Shown: positions 15,843-23,837, counted from the stretch's first letter. The stretch is DNA of 25,152 nucleotides from Savagea sp. (GCA_030152265.1 JASLHQ010000029.1:1-25152), one strand, 5' to 3'. Made by a program: numbers and translations. The notes: generated by a model not told the origin, from the sequence alone.

Positions 15843-17630
15843 ATGAGTGAAAGAGCCCAACAAGTGTTGCAAGAAGTATTCGGTTTTGCCACTTTTCGAG
15901 AAGGACAGCGTAAAGTGATTGAAGCAATATTAAAAGGAGAATCACATATTTGTGTCATGCCTACAGGAGGCGGGAAGTCCCTCTGTTATCAAGTGCCAGC
16001 TCTCGTATTAGAGGGAACGACGCTCGTCATTTCCCCTTTAATTTCATTGATGAAAGATCAAGTGGACGCGCTCCATCAATTAGATGTGAAAGCAGCATAC
16101 ATAAATAGCACACTGGCTGATGAAGAATATCGAGATATTTTATATTTAGCGGAGCGTGGAGAGTACGATTTATTGTATATCGCGCCAGAACGATTGCAGT
16201 CAGCATCTTTTTTACGCGTGTTAGAACGCATGACGATATCCTTCATAGCGATTGATGAAGCGCATTGTATATCGGAATGGGGTCACGATTTCCGTCCGAG
16301 TTATCGCAATATCCATACGATTTTTGATCATTTTGAAACGCGACCACCTGTGCTTGCGTTAACGGCTACTGCGACACCTGAAGTGCGAGCAGATATTAGT
16401 CGCGCACTCGACGTACCTGAACATCAATTAACATTGACAGGGTTTGCGCGAGACAATTTAACGTTCGGTGTCGTCAAAGGAGTAGCGCGTGACACGTATG
16501 TGAAAAGTTACGTTCAAAAAAACGTGACGGAAGCGGGCATTATTTATACAGCGACTCGAAAAGCAGCAGACGCTTTAACAGCGATGTTAGATCGTGCGCA
16601 CATCGACGTAGCGAAATATCATGGGGGCATGACGGACGAAGAGCGTGAACGAGCGCAGGAGCAATTTTTAAATGATGAAGTAGCAGTGATGGTGGCGACG
16701 AATGCATTCGGTATGGGAATCGATAAATCGAATATTCGCTACGTCATTCATTATCAAATGCCAGCAAGTATGGAAAGTTACTACCAAGAAGCGGGTCGTG
16801 CAGGACGTGACGGTCTTCCGAGTGAATGTTTATTATTGTTTTCATCTCAAGATGTGATGACACAACGCTTCATTATCGAGCAAGGTACCGATACGGAACG
16901 AATGCCGATGGAGCTTGAGAAATTACAACAAATGATTGATTACTGTCATACAGAACAATGTTTTCAGTCGTATATTTTAACGTATTTCGGAGAAGAAGAA
17001 GCCGATTCTTGTGGACGTTGTTACAATTGTACGGATACGCGCGAGCGGATCGATGTTACAGTGGAAGCTCAAAAAGTATTAAGTTGTATCGTGCGGATGG
17101 GACAGCGCTTCGGAAAGACGCTCGTCGCGCAAGTATTAACCGGTTCACGCAATCGAAAAGTGCTCGAATTTCAATTTGAAAAACTGTCGACATACGGTTT
17201 ATTAAAAGGTCATTCGATTAAAGAAGTGACGGCTTTCATTGAATTTTTAATTGCGGAAGGTTGTATCGGCGTTGAAAACGGTCAATTTCCAATTTTATAC
17301 GTGACGGAAATAGGACGGACTGTGCTGACAGGCGAACAACAAATTTTGAAAAAAGAGACGAAACGTGTCGAACAAATTGTCGAAACAGATGAATTGTTTG
17401 AACAGTTACGCGTATTGCGCCGGACGATTGCAGATCGTGAAGAAGTCCCTCCGTTCGTCGTCTTTTCTGATAAGACGTTAAAAGAAATGGTCCATTTGCG
17501 ACCGCAAACGGATGATGAGTTGCTTCAAGTGAGTGGAGTCGGACAAGTGAAGCTCGAAAAATATGGAACGGAATTTTTACAATGCATTTGTCGATACGTG
17601 GAAGAAGAGGAAAAGGAGAGAGTTCGTTGA
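15843..17630 (+). CDS. recQ: ATP-dependent DNA helicase RecQ
   Basis: 3'-5' DNA helicase acting in recombination and stalled-fork repair. At 595 residues it has the full-length RecQ form (B. subtilis RecQ about 591), not the shorter RecS. Motif 0 is FREGQ (18-22), Walker A is TGGGKS (41-46), and the DEAH box is at 138-141 within DEAHCISEWGHDFRPSYR. The RecQ C-terminal zinc site has Cys373, Cys390, Cys393 and Cys396. An HRDC domain occupies about 515-595. The ATG follows GGAAGGAG at 15825-15832. The last codon overlaps the TTG of the small downstream gene. Confidence 0.95.
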   Translation: MSERAQQVLQEVFGFATFREGQRKVIEAILKGESHICVMPTGGGKSLCYQVPALVLEGTTLVISPLISLMKDQVDALHQLDVKAAYINSTLADEEYRDILYLAERGEYDLLYIAPERLQSASFLRVLERMTISFIAIDEAHCISEWGHDFRPSYRNIHTIFDHFETRPPVLALTATATPEVRADISRALDVPEHQLTLTGFARDNLTFGVVKGVARDTYVKSYVQKNVTEAGIIYTATRKAADALTAMLDRAHIDVAKYHGGMTDEERERAQEQFLNDEVAVMVATNAFGMGIDKSNIRYVIHYQMPASMESYYQEAGRAGRDGLPSECLLLFSSQDVMTQRFIIEQGTDTERMPMELEKLQQMIDYCHTEQCFQSYILTYFGEEEADSCGRCYNCTDTRERIDVTVEAQKVLSCIVRMGQRFGKTLVAQVLTGSRNRKVLEFQFEKLSTYGLLKGHSIKEVTAFIEFLIAEGCIGVENGQFPILYVTEIGRTVLTGEQQILKKETKRVEQIVETDELFEQLRVLRRTIADREEVPPFVVFSDKTLKEMVHLRPQTDDELLQVSGVGQVKLEKYGTEFLQCICRYVEEEEKERVR

Positions 17631-17842
17631 CGAGTTGGTGGAAGAAGATGAAGAAAAAGTGGGATGATTCGGTCGATCGACGTATTCGCGAACGAGATGA
17701 AGCAGAATTACGCATCATTGAAAAATACGCTTCTTATGAAACGAGCGCTTTGTTGCGCATGCATGACGCTTCGACCGATAAGAAAGAACGCGAAGAAATT
17801 GTATTTGCCGTTCAAGTACGGAGAGAACTTGGCGGTATGTAA
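17627..17842 (+). CDS. Small charged protein of unknown function
   Basis: A 71-residue protein I do not recognise. It starts at TTG 17627, sharing bases with the recQ stop (TTGA), and has a good AGGAG at 17614-17618 eight bases before. The sequence is highly charged, rich in Lys, Arg and Glu (MTSWWKKMKKKWDDSVDRRI at the start). It is predicted mostly helical, with no signal peptide, membrane segment or Cys pair. Tight coupling to recQ and its own ribosome site argue that it is real. The context hints at a partner or co-expressed factor of RecQ, but no function can be assigned. Confidence 0.65.
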   Translation: MTSWWKKMKKKWDDSVDRRIRERDEAELRIIEKYASYETSALLRMHDASTDKKEREEIVFAVQVRRELGGM

Positions 17843-17846
17843 GTAA

Positions 17847-17892
17847 AAAACACCCGAAAATGGAGTCATACACTCCTATTTCGGGTGTTTTA
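17847..17892. terminator. Bidirectional terminator between the recQ operon and yhhQ
   Basis: A long hairpin: AAAACACCCGAAA (17847-17859) pairs with TTTCGGGTGTTTT (17880-17892) and TGGAGT with ACTCC inside it. A and T tracts on both flanks allow termination for both converging transcripts. Confidence 0.85.
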
Positions 17893-17901
17893 TTTTAATA
17901 T

Positions 17902-18546
17902 TTAAGCGTTGTACATCGCGATATCTTGTTTATCTTCTTTTTTGCGAATGTTCCGCACGACATAGACGAGTCCGTACACGATCGGCGTATCTAAAATAGC
18001 GACGATAAATTTAAAAATGTATTGTGATACGATCATCGCGAGTAATGCTTGAATCGGCATCGTTCCCGTAAATGCAATTAAAATAAAAATGGCCGTATCC
18101 GCAAATTGACTCACCATCGTAGACGCGTTGTTGCGCAACCATAGCTTTTTTGTTCCGTGACGTTTTTTCAAACGGTCAAAAATGATGACATCGATATTTT
18201 GACTGACTGCATAAGCGATTAAACTCGCTAATGTGACACGAAAGCTTCCAGCAAAAATAAGCTCAAATGCTTGTTGGTTTTCATAAAAAGGAGCGGCCGG
18301 AAAACGTATTGCAATCCAAATGAATCCGAGCGCGAACATTTGAGCGATGAGCCCAGCAAATACGGTGCGACGTGCATATTTTTTTCCGTACGTCTCTGTA
18401 ATGACATCCAAAATCGGATACGTAAAGACGTAAATGATAACAGCAGCTGGTAAAACGACCCAATCGCCAATCGCAATTAATTTGACGGCGATGACGTTAG
18501 ATAATAGTAACAATCCGACGAAAATTCCAGTTAAATATTGTAACAT
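17902..18546 (-). CDS. yhhQ: Queuosine precursor transporter, YhhQ family
   Basis: Integral membrane protein of the YhhQ/DUF165 (VUT) family. E. coli YhhQ imports the queuosine precursors preQ0 and preQ1; the B. subtilis relative is YpdP. The 214 residues have about six hydrophobic segments and the family pattern FTYPILDVITETYGKKYAR near 41-59. QNIDVIIFDRLKKR and NNASTMVSQFADTAIF follow. It starts 8 bases after the queF stop, and I see no ribosome site before its ATG, so translation is probably coupled to queF. Queuosine function is also supported by the shared preQ1 riboswitch upstream. Confidence 0.88.
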   Translation of the reverse strand: MLQYLTGIFVGLLLLSNVIAVKLIAIGDWVVLPAAVIIYVFTYPILDVITETYGKKYARRTVFAGLIAQMFALGFIWIAIRFPAAPFYENQQAFELIFAGSFRVTLASLIAYAVSQNIDVIIFDRLKKRHGTKKLWLRNNASTMVSQFADTAIFILIAFTGTMPIQALLAMIVSQYIFKFIVAILDTPIVYGLVYVVRNIRKKEDKQDIAMYNA

Positions 18547-18554
18547 AATTCGAT

Positions 18555-19052
18555 TTATCGGTTGTCGATTGTCTCAGGGTGTAAATCGTGATAGAGCAAT
18601 CGTTGTTCCGCCATTTTTTCATATTTTGTACCTGGTTTTCCGTAGTTTACGTACGGGTCGATCGATAAACCGCCACGTGGTGTAAATTTCCCCCACAATT
18701 CAATGTAGCGTGGGTCTAGCAATTCAATTAAATCGTTGACGATAATGTTAATGACGTCTTCGTGGAAATCTCCGTGATTACGGAAACTAAATAAATAAAG
18801 CTTCAATGACTTACTTTCGACTAATTTTTTATCCGGAATAAAACTTAAATACAATGTCGCAAAATCCGGTTGATTCGTCTTCGGACAGAGCGATGTGAAC
18901 TCTGGACAATTAAACTTCACGAAGTAATCTCGCTCCGTATGCAAATTATCAATCGCTTCTAATACACCCGGTGAATATTCAAATAAATAGTCCGTATTTT
19001 CACTTCCGAGTAAAGTGACATCCGGCATTTGGCAATCTGTTCTTCCTGCCAT
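18555..19052 (-). CDS. queF: NADPH-dependent 7-cyano-7-deazaguanine reductase QueF
   Basis: Cytoplasmic enzyme that reduces the nitrile of preQ0 to the aminomethyl group of preQ1, using NADPH, on the way to queuosine in tRNA. The 165 residues match the short Bacillus-type QueF closely. The catalytic Cys56 lies in FNCPEFTSLCPKTNQPDFAT with Asp63 downstream. The NADPH/substrate motif ESKSLKLYLFSFRNHGDFHE follows. GAGGAGG precedes the ATG. The transcript carries a preQ1-I riboswitch and terminator at 19090-19168. No queC, queD or queE is in the window, so with YhhQ next door this unit may serve salvage of imported preQ0. Confidence 0.96.
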   Translation of the reverse strand: MAGRTDCQMPDVTLLGSENTDYLFEYSPGVLEAIDNLHTERDYFVKFNCPEFTSLCPKTNQPDFATLYLSFIPDKKLVESKSLKLYLFSFRNHGDFHEDVINIIVNDLIELLDPRYIELWGKFTPRGGLSIDPYVNYGKPGTKYEKMAEQRLLYHDLHPETIDNR

Positions 19053-19089
19053 GTTGCATTCCTCCTCAAATTGTCCCTGAAGGAAAACA

Positions 19090-19168
19090 CAAAAAACGCG
19101 CTACTATAGAAGTAGCGCGTGAAAATGCGTATTCCATAGTTTTTTATAGAGGGTCGCTATGAACCTCT
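19090..19168 (-). promoter_or_regulatory. preQ1-I riboswitch with transcription terminator
   Basis: On the minus strand the aptamer (complement of 19137-19168) reads AGAGGTTCATAGCGACCCTC then TATAAAAAACTA. This matches the class I preQ1 aptamer: P1 AGAGG with CCTCT, the loop ATAG pairing with the tail CTAT as the pseudoknot P2, and the A-rich tail. It is followed by a 10-bp hairpin (complement of 19096-19120) and six U, an intrinsic terminator. The aptamer tail ACTAT can pair with ATAGT in that hairpin, a possible antiterminator. Ligand binding should therefore shut off queF-yhhQ. Confidence 0.92.
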
Positions 19169-19200
19169 CCTACTAATAGGGATATGTTATTCAGGTCATT

Positions 19201-19229
19201 ACTTTAATATAAGAATGACGAGTTGTCAA
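19201..19229 (-). promoter_or_regulatory. Promoter of the queF riboswitch unit
   Basis: On the minus strand a perfect TTGACA (complement of 19224-19229) is followed after 17 bases by TAAAGT (complement of 19201-19206, four of six). Transcription would begin about 25 bases before the aptamer. The -10 box overlaps the stop codon of the upstream MFS gene. Confidence 0.6.
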
Positions 19230-20361
19230 ATCCTCGTTTCATTTTGGAGCCGACATAACCTGAGACGACGAATAAAATGACGCTCGTAATGATAAATCCG
19301 GTATTGATTGAAACGTTTAGCGCACCGATAATGCTCGATCCGACGAATACTCCGATAGAGAAAAAGCCGTAAAAATAACCGTACGCTTTTCCGCGAACAT
19401 GTTCTTTCGTATTGTCGATTAGCAAAGAGTTGATCGATGGGAATAATAGAGCGAATCCTGTACCGTAAATAGCCATCGTACTGTATAAAATCCACGTTTC
19501 ATCAAATAACCCGAGAAGCAACATGCTGAGTGCCATGAGCGATAAACCGATCGTAAAGGTAATGATTGGACGCACACGGTCGAACATCCGATTCGTCGGT
19601 AATAAAAAGATTAAAACTGCAACGAATCCGAACGTACTAAATAAAAATGCACTCATATTTGTCGAATCTGTCGGATTGTTCACTTTTAAAGGTAACAATA
19701 GTGCGAGCACACCTTGAGAAAACATGAGGAAAAACGCACCTGCGAAAGATCGAAGTACGAAAGGGTTTTGGAAAAGTGCTTTCACTTCACCTTCGTGAAT
19801 GACAGGCTTTTCTTTTTTCTTCACAATTTCTTTGCGGAGCAATAGGAATGCGATGCCGCTCAATAACAACATAATGGCCCCGTTAATGCCCATCACGTAG
19901 GCCGGGCTTTTAATGCTTGAAACAATGCCACCGAATGCAGGTCCGATAATCGCTGCGAGACCGACAAAGGCACCAGAGATTGCAACGTTTCGCCCCCGTT
20001 TATTTTCTTCGCTGCGATTAGCGATAAAAGTAAATGCAGCAGGAACGATTAAACCTTCTGTAAAACCGTGTAACAAACGAACGCTAATTAATGTGATCGT
20101 ATAGTCGACTGTCGTATATAAGAAAAGCGCGACGGCAGAACTTAATAAACCGGCGACGAGAACGTAAAACGGTCCGTATTTGTCGGTTAAAAACCCACTG
20201 ATCACATTTCCAAACAAGTTAGAAAACGAGTAAATTCCGACGACGAGTCCGAGGACAAATCCTGTTGCGCCTAACGCTTGTCCCATCGGCGTCATGATTG
20301 GCAATTGGGTAAATAAATCAAAAAATGAGAAAAACACAATGAAATAAATAAAAATTCGCAT
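19204..20361 (-). CDS. MFS transporter (drug-efflux-like)
   Basis: Twelve-segment major facilitator superfamily transporter of 385 residues from ATG 20361. The loop 2-3 motif A is recognisable as GFLTDKYGPFYVLVAG, and RLLHGFTEGLIVPAAFTFIA resembles loop/helix 4-5 motifs of 12-TM efflux pumps. The substrate is unknown. The start is chosen because AAGGAG lies just before this ATG; an in-frame GTG five codons earlier lies at the ribosome site itself. No separate terminator follows, so its transcript runs into the preQ1 riboswitch. Placement beside queF-yhhQ may be chance. It is divergent from ddh. Confidence 0.8.
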   Translation of the reverse strand: MRIFIYFIVFFSFFDLFTQLPIMTPMGQALGATGFVLGLVVGIYSFSNLFGNVISGFLTDKYGPFYVLVAGLLSSAVALFLYTTVDYTITLISVRLLHGFTEGLIVPAAFTFIANRSEENKRGRNVAISGAFVGLAAIIGPAFGGIVSSIKSPAYVMGINGAIMLLLSGIAFLLLRKEIVKKKEKPVIHEGEVKALFQNPFVLRSFAGAFFLMFSQGVLALLLPLKVNNPTDSTNMSAFLFSTFGFVAVLIFLLPTNRMFDRVRPIITFTIGLSLMALSMLLLGLFDETWILYSTMAIYGTGFALLFPSINSLLIDNTKEHVRGKAYGYFYGFFSIGVFVGSSIIGALNVSINTGFIITSVILFVVSGYVGSKMKRGFDNSSFLY

Positions 20362-20441
20362 AAGGCACTCCTTCACAAAAAGTCCATCATCTTTTCATTG
20401 TACAACTCTAACATGAATTCAACATGGACAAAAATGAAAAG

Positions 20442-20471
20442 TTAGCAAAAAATAAAAAAGAACGTTAAAAT
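20442..20471 (+). promoter_or_regulatory. Candidate ddh promoter
   Basis: TTAGCA at 20442-20447 and TAAAAT at 20466-20471 with an 18-base spacer lie about 30 bases before the ddh ATG. The -10 is good (five of six) and the -35 weak. The rest of the 140-base divergent region is AT-rich, with no clear operator. Confidence 0.4.
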
Positions 20472-20502
20472 AAAACAAATGGTCACAAAGGAGAGATGGA
20501 AA

Positions 20503-21480
20503 ATGATTCAAGTAGGTATTGTCGGATATGGAAATTTAGGACGCGGTGTCGAATACGCGATTCAAAAGACTGAAGATTTAGAACTCGTCGGTGTATTTTC
20601 ACGACGCGCACCGGAGACGGTAGAAACAGTATATGCGGAAACGAACGTATATGCATTAAATACAATTTTAGATTTTAAAGGAAAGATCGATGTCCTCGTT
20701 TTATGTGGAGGCTCGAAAGATGATTTACCGCAACAAACACCGGAACTTGCGGAGCATTTTGCCGTTGTCGATAGTTTTGATACGCATGCGAACATTCCTG
20801 ACCATTTTGCAAAAGTAGATGAAGCAGCTCAAAAAGGAAAACAAGTCGCAATCATTTCAACAGGATGGGACCCAGGTTTATTCTCATTGAACCGCATCAT
20901 GATGGAAGCGATCATTCCAGACGGGAAAACAGACACTTTTTGGGGGAAAGGGTTAAGTCAAGGACATTCGGACGCTGTTCGTCGTGTAGACGGTGTAAAA
21001 GGTGGCGTTCAATATACGATTCCATCAGAAGTCGCGATGGAAAAAGCACGTTCTGGCTCGAAAGAAGAACTGGAAACGAAAGAAAAGCACGTACGTGAAT
21101 GTTACGTCGTATTAGAAGAAGGAGCGGACGCAAAAGAAGTAGAGCAAGCGATTGTTACGATGCCGAACTATTTCGAACCGTATGACACGACTGTTCATTT
21201 CATTACAGAAGAAGAGCTCGCACGTGACCATCAAGCGATGCCACATGGTGGGTTTGTCATTCGCAGTGGACAAACAGGAGAAGGAACGAATCAGACGATG
21301 GAATTTTCGTTAAAGTTAGATTCCAATCCGGAATTTACATCGAGCGTGCTCGTCGCTTATGCACGCGCAGCAGCACGTCTTGCGAAGGAAGGAATCGTCG
21401 GAGCACAAACGCCATTCGACATCGCACCGAAGTACATTCACCCGAAAACGAACGAGCAATTACGTAAACAATATTTGTAA
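20503..21480 (+). CDS. ddh: Meso-diaminopimelate dehydrogenase
   Basis: NADPH-dependent enzyme that makes meso-diaminopimelate from tetrahydrodipicolinate in one step, supplying lysine and peptidoglycan. It is 325 residues, close to the family size (320-326), with the nucleotide-binding GYGNLGRG (Gly8, Gly10, Gly13) at the N-terminus. Downstream are DSFDTHANIPDH, STGWDPGLFSLNR and FWGKGLSQGHSDAVRR, all characteristic of Ddh. The ATG at 20503 has AAGGAGAG just upstream; an in-frame upstream start at 20479 precedes that site and is rejected. The gene stands alone. No lys or dap genes are visible in the window. Confidence 0.93.
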   Translation: MIQVGIVGYGNLGRGVEYAIQKTEDLELVGVFSRRAPETVETVYAETNVYALNTILDFKGKIDVLVLCGGSKDDLPQQTPELAEHFAVVDSFDTHANIPDHFAKVDEAAQKGKQVAIISTGWDPGLFSLNRIMMEAIIPDGKTDTFWGKGLSQGHSDAVRRVDGVKGGVQYTIPSEVAMEKARSGSKEELETKEKHVRECYVVLEEGADAKEVEQAIVTMPNYFEPYDTTVHFITEEELARDHQAMPHGGFVIRSGQTGEGTNQTMEFSLKLDSNPEFTSSVLVAYARAAARLAKEGIVGAQTPFDIAPKYIHPKTNEQLRKQYL

Positions 21481-21484
21481 TTGT

Positions 21485-21512
21485 TTCGTTTCTCGAAAGA
21501 ATTCATTATAAT
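21485..21512 (+). promoter_or_regulatory. Candidate promoter of the M42 peptidase gene
   Basis: A perfect -10 box TATAAT at 21507-21512 lies in the 64-base gap after ddh, with TTCGTT at 21485-21490 as a weak -35 at 16 bases. No terminator is seen after ddh, so read-through is also possible. Confidence 0.35.
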
Positions 21513-21544
21513 GGAGAAGATGATGAATTAAAGGAGAATGTAGG

Positions 21545-22633
21545 ATGACGAAATTAGACGCAGATTTACAAATGTTAAAAGAGTTAACTGACGCGAACGG
21601 AATCGCAGGTAACGAACGCGCTGTTCGCGAAGTGATGAAGTCGTATATCGAGCCGTACGCGGATGAGATTACGTATGACGGTCTCGGATCACTCATCGCT
21701 AAAAAAGAAGGACAAGCAGATGGACCGCGTATCCTCGTTGCGGGTCACTTAGATGAAGTCGGTTTCATGGTGACACGCATCGACGATCAAGGATTTTTAC
21801 GTTTCCAAACAGTCGGCGGCTGGTGGAGCCAAGTGATGCTTGCACAACGTGTAACAGTCATTACACGTGAAGGTAAAACGATCACAGGTGTTATCGGTTC
21901 AAAACCACCACACATTTTACCAGCGGCAGCACGCAATAAGCCAGCAGACATTAAAGATATGTTCATCGATGTCGGCGCAGCGTCGAAAGAAGAAGTGTTA
22001 GAGTGGGGAATTTTACCAGGAGATATGGTTGCACCGTATTTCGAATTTACAGTGATGAACAATCCGGACTACTTATTAGCAAAAGCATGGGATAACCGTA
22101 TTGGAATTGCGATTGCGATTGACGTGATGCGCAAATTAAAAGACGAAAATCACCCGAACATTTTATTCAGTGCGGGAGCGGTACAAGAAGAAGTCGGCTT
22201 ACGCGGAGCGAAAACGGTGACACGTCAAGTGAAACCAGATATCGGATTTGCGGTAGACGTCGGTATCGCAGGTGACACACCTGGAATTTCACCAAATGAC
22301 GCAACGAGCAAAATGGGAGAAGGCCCACAAATTATTTTATATGACGCTTCTATGGTCTCTCATCGTGGCTTACGCAATCTCGTCGTCGAAACAGCGGAAG
22401 AAAACGATATTCCATATCAATTCGATGCGATTGCAGGAGGCGGAACAGACGCTGGTTCAATCCACGTGTCAAATGAAGGAGTACCGTCATTAGCGATCAC
22501 AATCGCAACGCGTTACATCCATTCGAACGCGGCGATGCTTCACCGTAAAGACTATGAAAATGCGGTCGATTTACTCGTCGCAGTCATTAAAAAATTAGAC
22601 ACAGATACAGTAGCTCAAATTAAATTAAGTTAA
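21545..22633 (+). CDS. M42-family metallo-aminopeptidase (YtoP/FrvX-like)
   Basis: Cytoplasmic two-metal aminopeptidase of family M42, probably forming large tetrahedral dodecamers that trim peptides. It has 362 residues. Metal and catalytic residues are visible: His68 and Asp70 in AGHLDEVG, Asp183 in AWDNR, Glu215 and Glu216 in AVQEEVGLRG, Asp238 in AVDVGIAGD, and His326 in TRYIHSN. AGGGTDAG is also conserved. AAAGGAGAA precedes the ATG. Members have been called glutamyl aminopeptidase or endoglucanase; the latter label is outdated. Substrate preference cannot be read from sequence. Confidence 0.92.
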   Translation: MTKLDADLQMLKELTDANGIAGNERAVREVMKSYIEPYADEITYDGLGSLIAKKEGQADGPRILVAGHLDEVGFMVTRIDDQGFLRFQTVGGWWSQVMLAQRVTVITREGKTITGVIGSKPPHILPAAARNKPADIKDMFIDVGAASKEEVLEWGILPGDMVAPYFEFTVMNNPDYLLAKAWDNRIGIAIAIDVMRKLKDENHPNILFSAGAVQEEVGLRGAKTVTRQVKPDIGFAVDVGIAGDTPGISPNDATSKMGEGPQIILYDASMVSHRGLRNLVVETAEENDIPYQFDAIAGGGTDAGSIHVSNEGVPSLAITIATRYIHSNAAMLHRKDYENAVDLLVAVIKKLDTDTVAQIKLS

Positions 22634-22638
22634 TCGAT

Positions 22639-22674
22639 AGCGATCTTTCTCATCAAGAGGAAGGTCGCTTTTTT
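22639..22674 (+). terminator. Terminator of the M42 peptidase gene
   Basis: AGCGATCTTTCTC (22639-22651) pairs with GAGGAAGGTCGCT (22657-22669), 13 bp with two G-T wobbles, loop of five, then six T. Confidence 0.85.
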
Positions 22675-22702
22675 AGAGAAAAGACGTCAATTAATTCAGA
22701 AA

Positions 22703-22730
22703 AATGAATATGATTGTATAAAAGTATATA
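22703..22730 (+). promoter_or_regulatory. Candidate ArgR/AhrC operators
   Basis: Two overlapping 18-base windows, 22703-22720 (AATGAATATGATTGTATA) and 22713-22730 (ATTGTATAAAAGTATATA), each match the general ArgR box WNTGAATWWWWATTCANW at 14 of 18 positions. The region is AT-rich, which inflates such matches. Position about 30-60 bases upstream of the argF -35 box is sensible. Confidence 0.35.
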
Positions 22731-22760
22731 AAATCTTTTAATTTTAAAATAAAAATACAG

Positions 22761-22789
22761 TTGACTTTATATTTATACAATTGTATACT
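22761..22789 (+). promoter_or_regulatory. argF promoter with overlapping palindrome
   Basis: TTGACT (22761-22766), a 17-base spacer and TATACT (22784-22789) form a near-consensus sigma-A promoter. A perfect 14-base palindrome TATACAATTGTATA at 22774-22787 covers the spacer and the start of the -10, a natural repressor position. The promoter leaves a leader of about 30 bases. Confidence 0.7.
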
Positions 22790-22827
22790 CCTTTTATACA
22801 GTTTGAAAAGAAACGGGGCTGACGACA

Positions 22828-23781
22828 TTGACGAACGAACAACAAATGTTACAACAACTTAAAAATAGAGATATGCTTTCATTATTGGATTATACGAGTG
22901 AAGAAATTGAATTTTTATTACAGTATGCAGTTGATTTGAAAGCGAAATTACATGCAGGTGAAAAAGTAGATATTTTAAAAGGAAAGACGCTCGGTATGAT
23001 TTTCGAGAAGCATTCGACGCGTACACGTATTTCATTTGAAGTCGGGATGCAACAACTCGGTGGATACGGTATGTTTATGAATGCGCGTGACTTACAAATT
23101 GGCCGTGGAGAATCAGTATATGATACGGGGAATGTAATGAGCGAATATTTGGACGGCATTATGATTCGCGCCAACTCACACGAAATGGTGAAAGAATTAG
23201 CAGAACATTCTTCCATTCCAGTCATCAACGGGTTAACGGATATTTTCCACCCATGTCAAGCACTTGCGGACATGTTGACGATGATTGAAATTAAAGGAAA
23301 TATTAAAGGATTGAAAATTGCATATATCGGAGACGGTAATAATGTGGCGCACTCATTGATGATCGCAGCTGCTCACCTCGGATTGCATGGCGTTGTCGCT
23401 TCACCGAAAGGCTATGAATTCGCAGAAGACCTCATTCCGAAAGTGCAAGCAATTGCAGAACAAAACGGTGGTTCATTTACGGTGACGAATGATCCGATTG
23501 CAGCGGCAACGGATGCGGATGCGATTTATGCGGACGTTTGGACGAGTATGGGGCAAGAAGAAGAAGCTGAGCAACGTTTGAAAGATTTTAAAGATTATCA
23601 AATTAACGATGCGCTCGTCTCACATGCGAAAGACGATTACATGTTTTTACATTGTCTCCCAGCTCACCGTGAAGAAGAAGTGACGACATCGGTTATCGAT
23701 GGACCGAACTCGCACATTTTCCAACAAGCTGGAAATAGACTTCACGCCCAAAAAGCAGTCCTTGCAGCAGTGATGCAATAA
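22828..23781 (+). CDS. argF: Ornithine carbamoyltransferase
   Basis: Cytoplasmic enzyme joining carbamoyl phosphate and ornithine to give citrulline in arginine synthesis. The 317 residues have the carbamoyl-phosphate site STRTR (63-67), HPCQALAD (141-148), DVWTSMGQE (236-244) and the ornithine-site HCLPAH (275-280). I use TTG 22828, which has only a weak GGGG before it; ATG 22846 is the alternative and has no better site. A catabolic role (arcB, arginine deiminase pathway) cannot be excluded by sequence alone. No arcA or arcC is adjacent and an ArgR-like region lies upstream, so I favour the biosynthetic role. Confidence 0.9.
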   Translation: MTNEQQMLQQLKNRDMLSLLDYTSEEIEFLLQYAVDLKAKLHAGEKVDILKGKTLGMIFEKHSTRTRISFEVGMQQLGGYGMFMNARDLQIGRGESVYDTGNVMSEYLDGIMIRANSHEMVKELAEHSSIPVINGLTDIFHPCQALADMLTMIEIKGNIKGLKIAYIGDGNNVAHSLMIAAAHLGLHGVVASPKGYEFAEDLIPKVQAIAEQNGGSFTVTNDPIAAATDADAIYADVWTSMGQEEEAEQRLKDFKDYQINDALVSHAKDDYMFLHCLPAHREEEVTTSVIDGPNSHIFQQAGNRLHAQKAVLAAVMQ

Positions 23782-23789
23782 ATGATGGA

Positions 23790-23837
23790 GCACCTTTTTC
23801 AAAAGGCGTAACGCTATTTTGAAAAAGGTGCTTTTTT
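23790..23837 (+). terminator. Terminator of argF
   Basis: GCACCTTTTTCAAAA (23790-23804) pairs perfectly with TTTTGAAAAAGGTGC (23817-23831), with a small inner GCGT/ACGC pairing in the loop, then six T ending at 23837. Confidence 0.9.

Noticed and set aside
17236..17718. 160-residue minus-strand open frame in recQ
   Set aside because: Shadow of the conserved HRDC-coding region, with no start signals.
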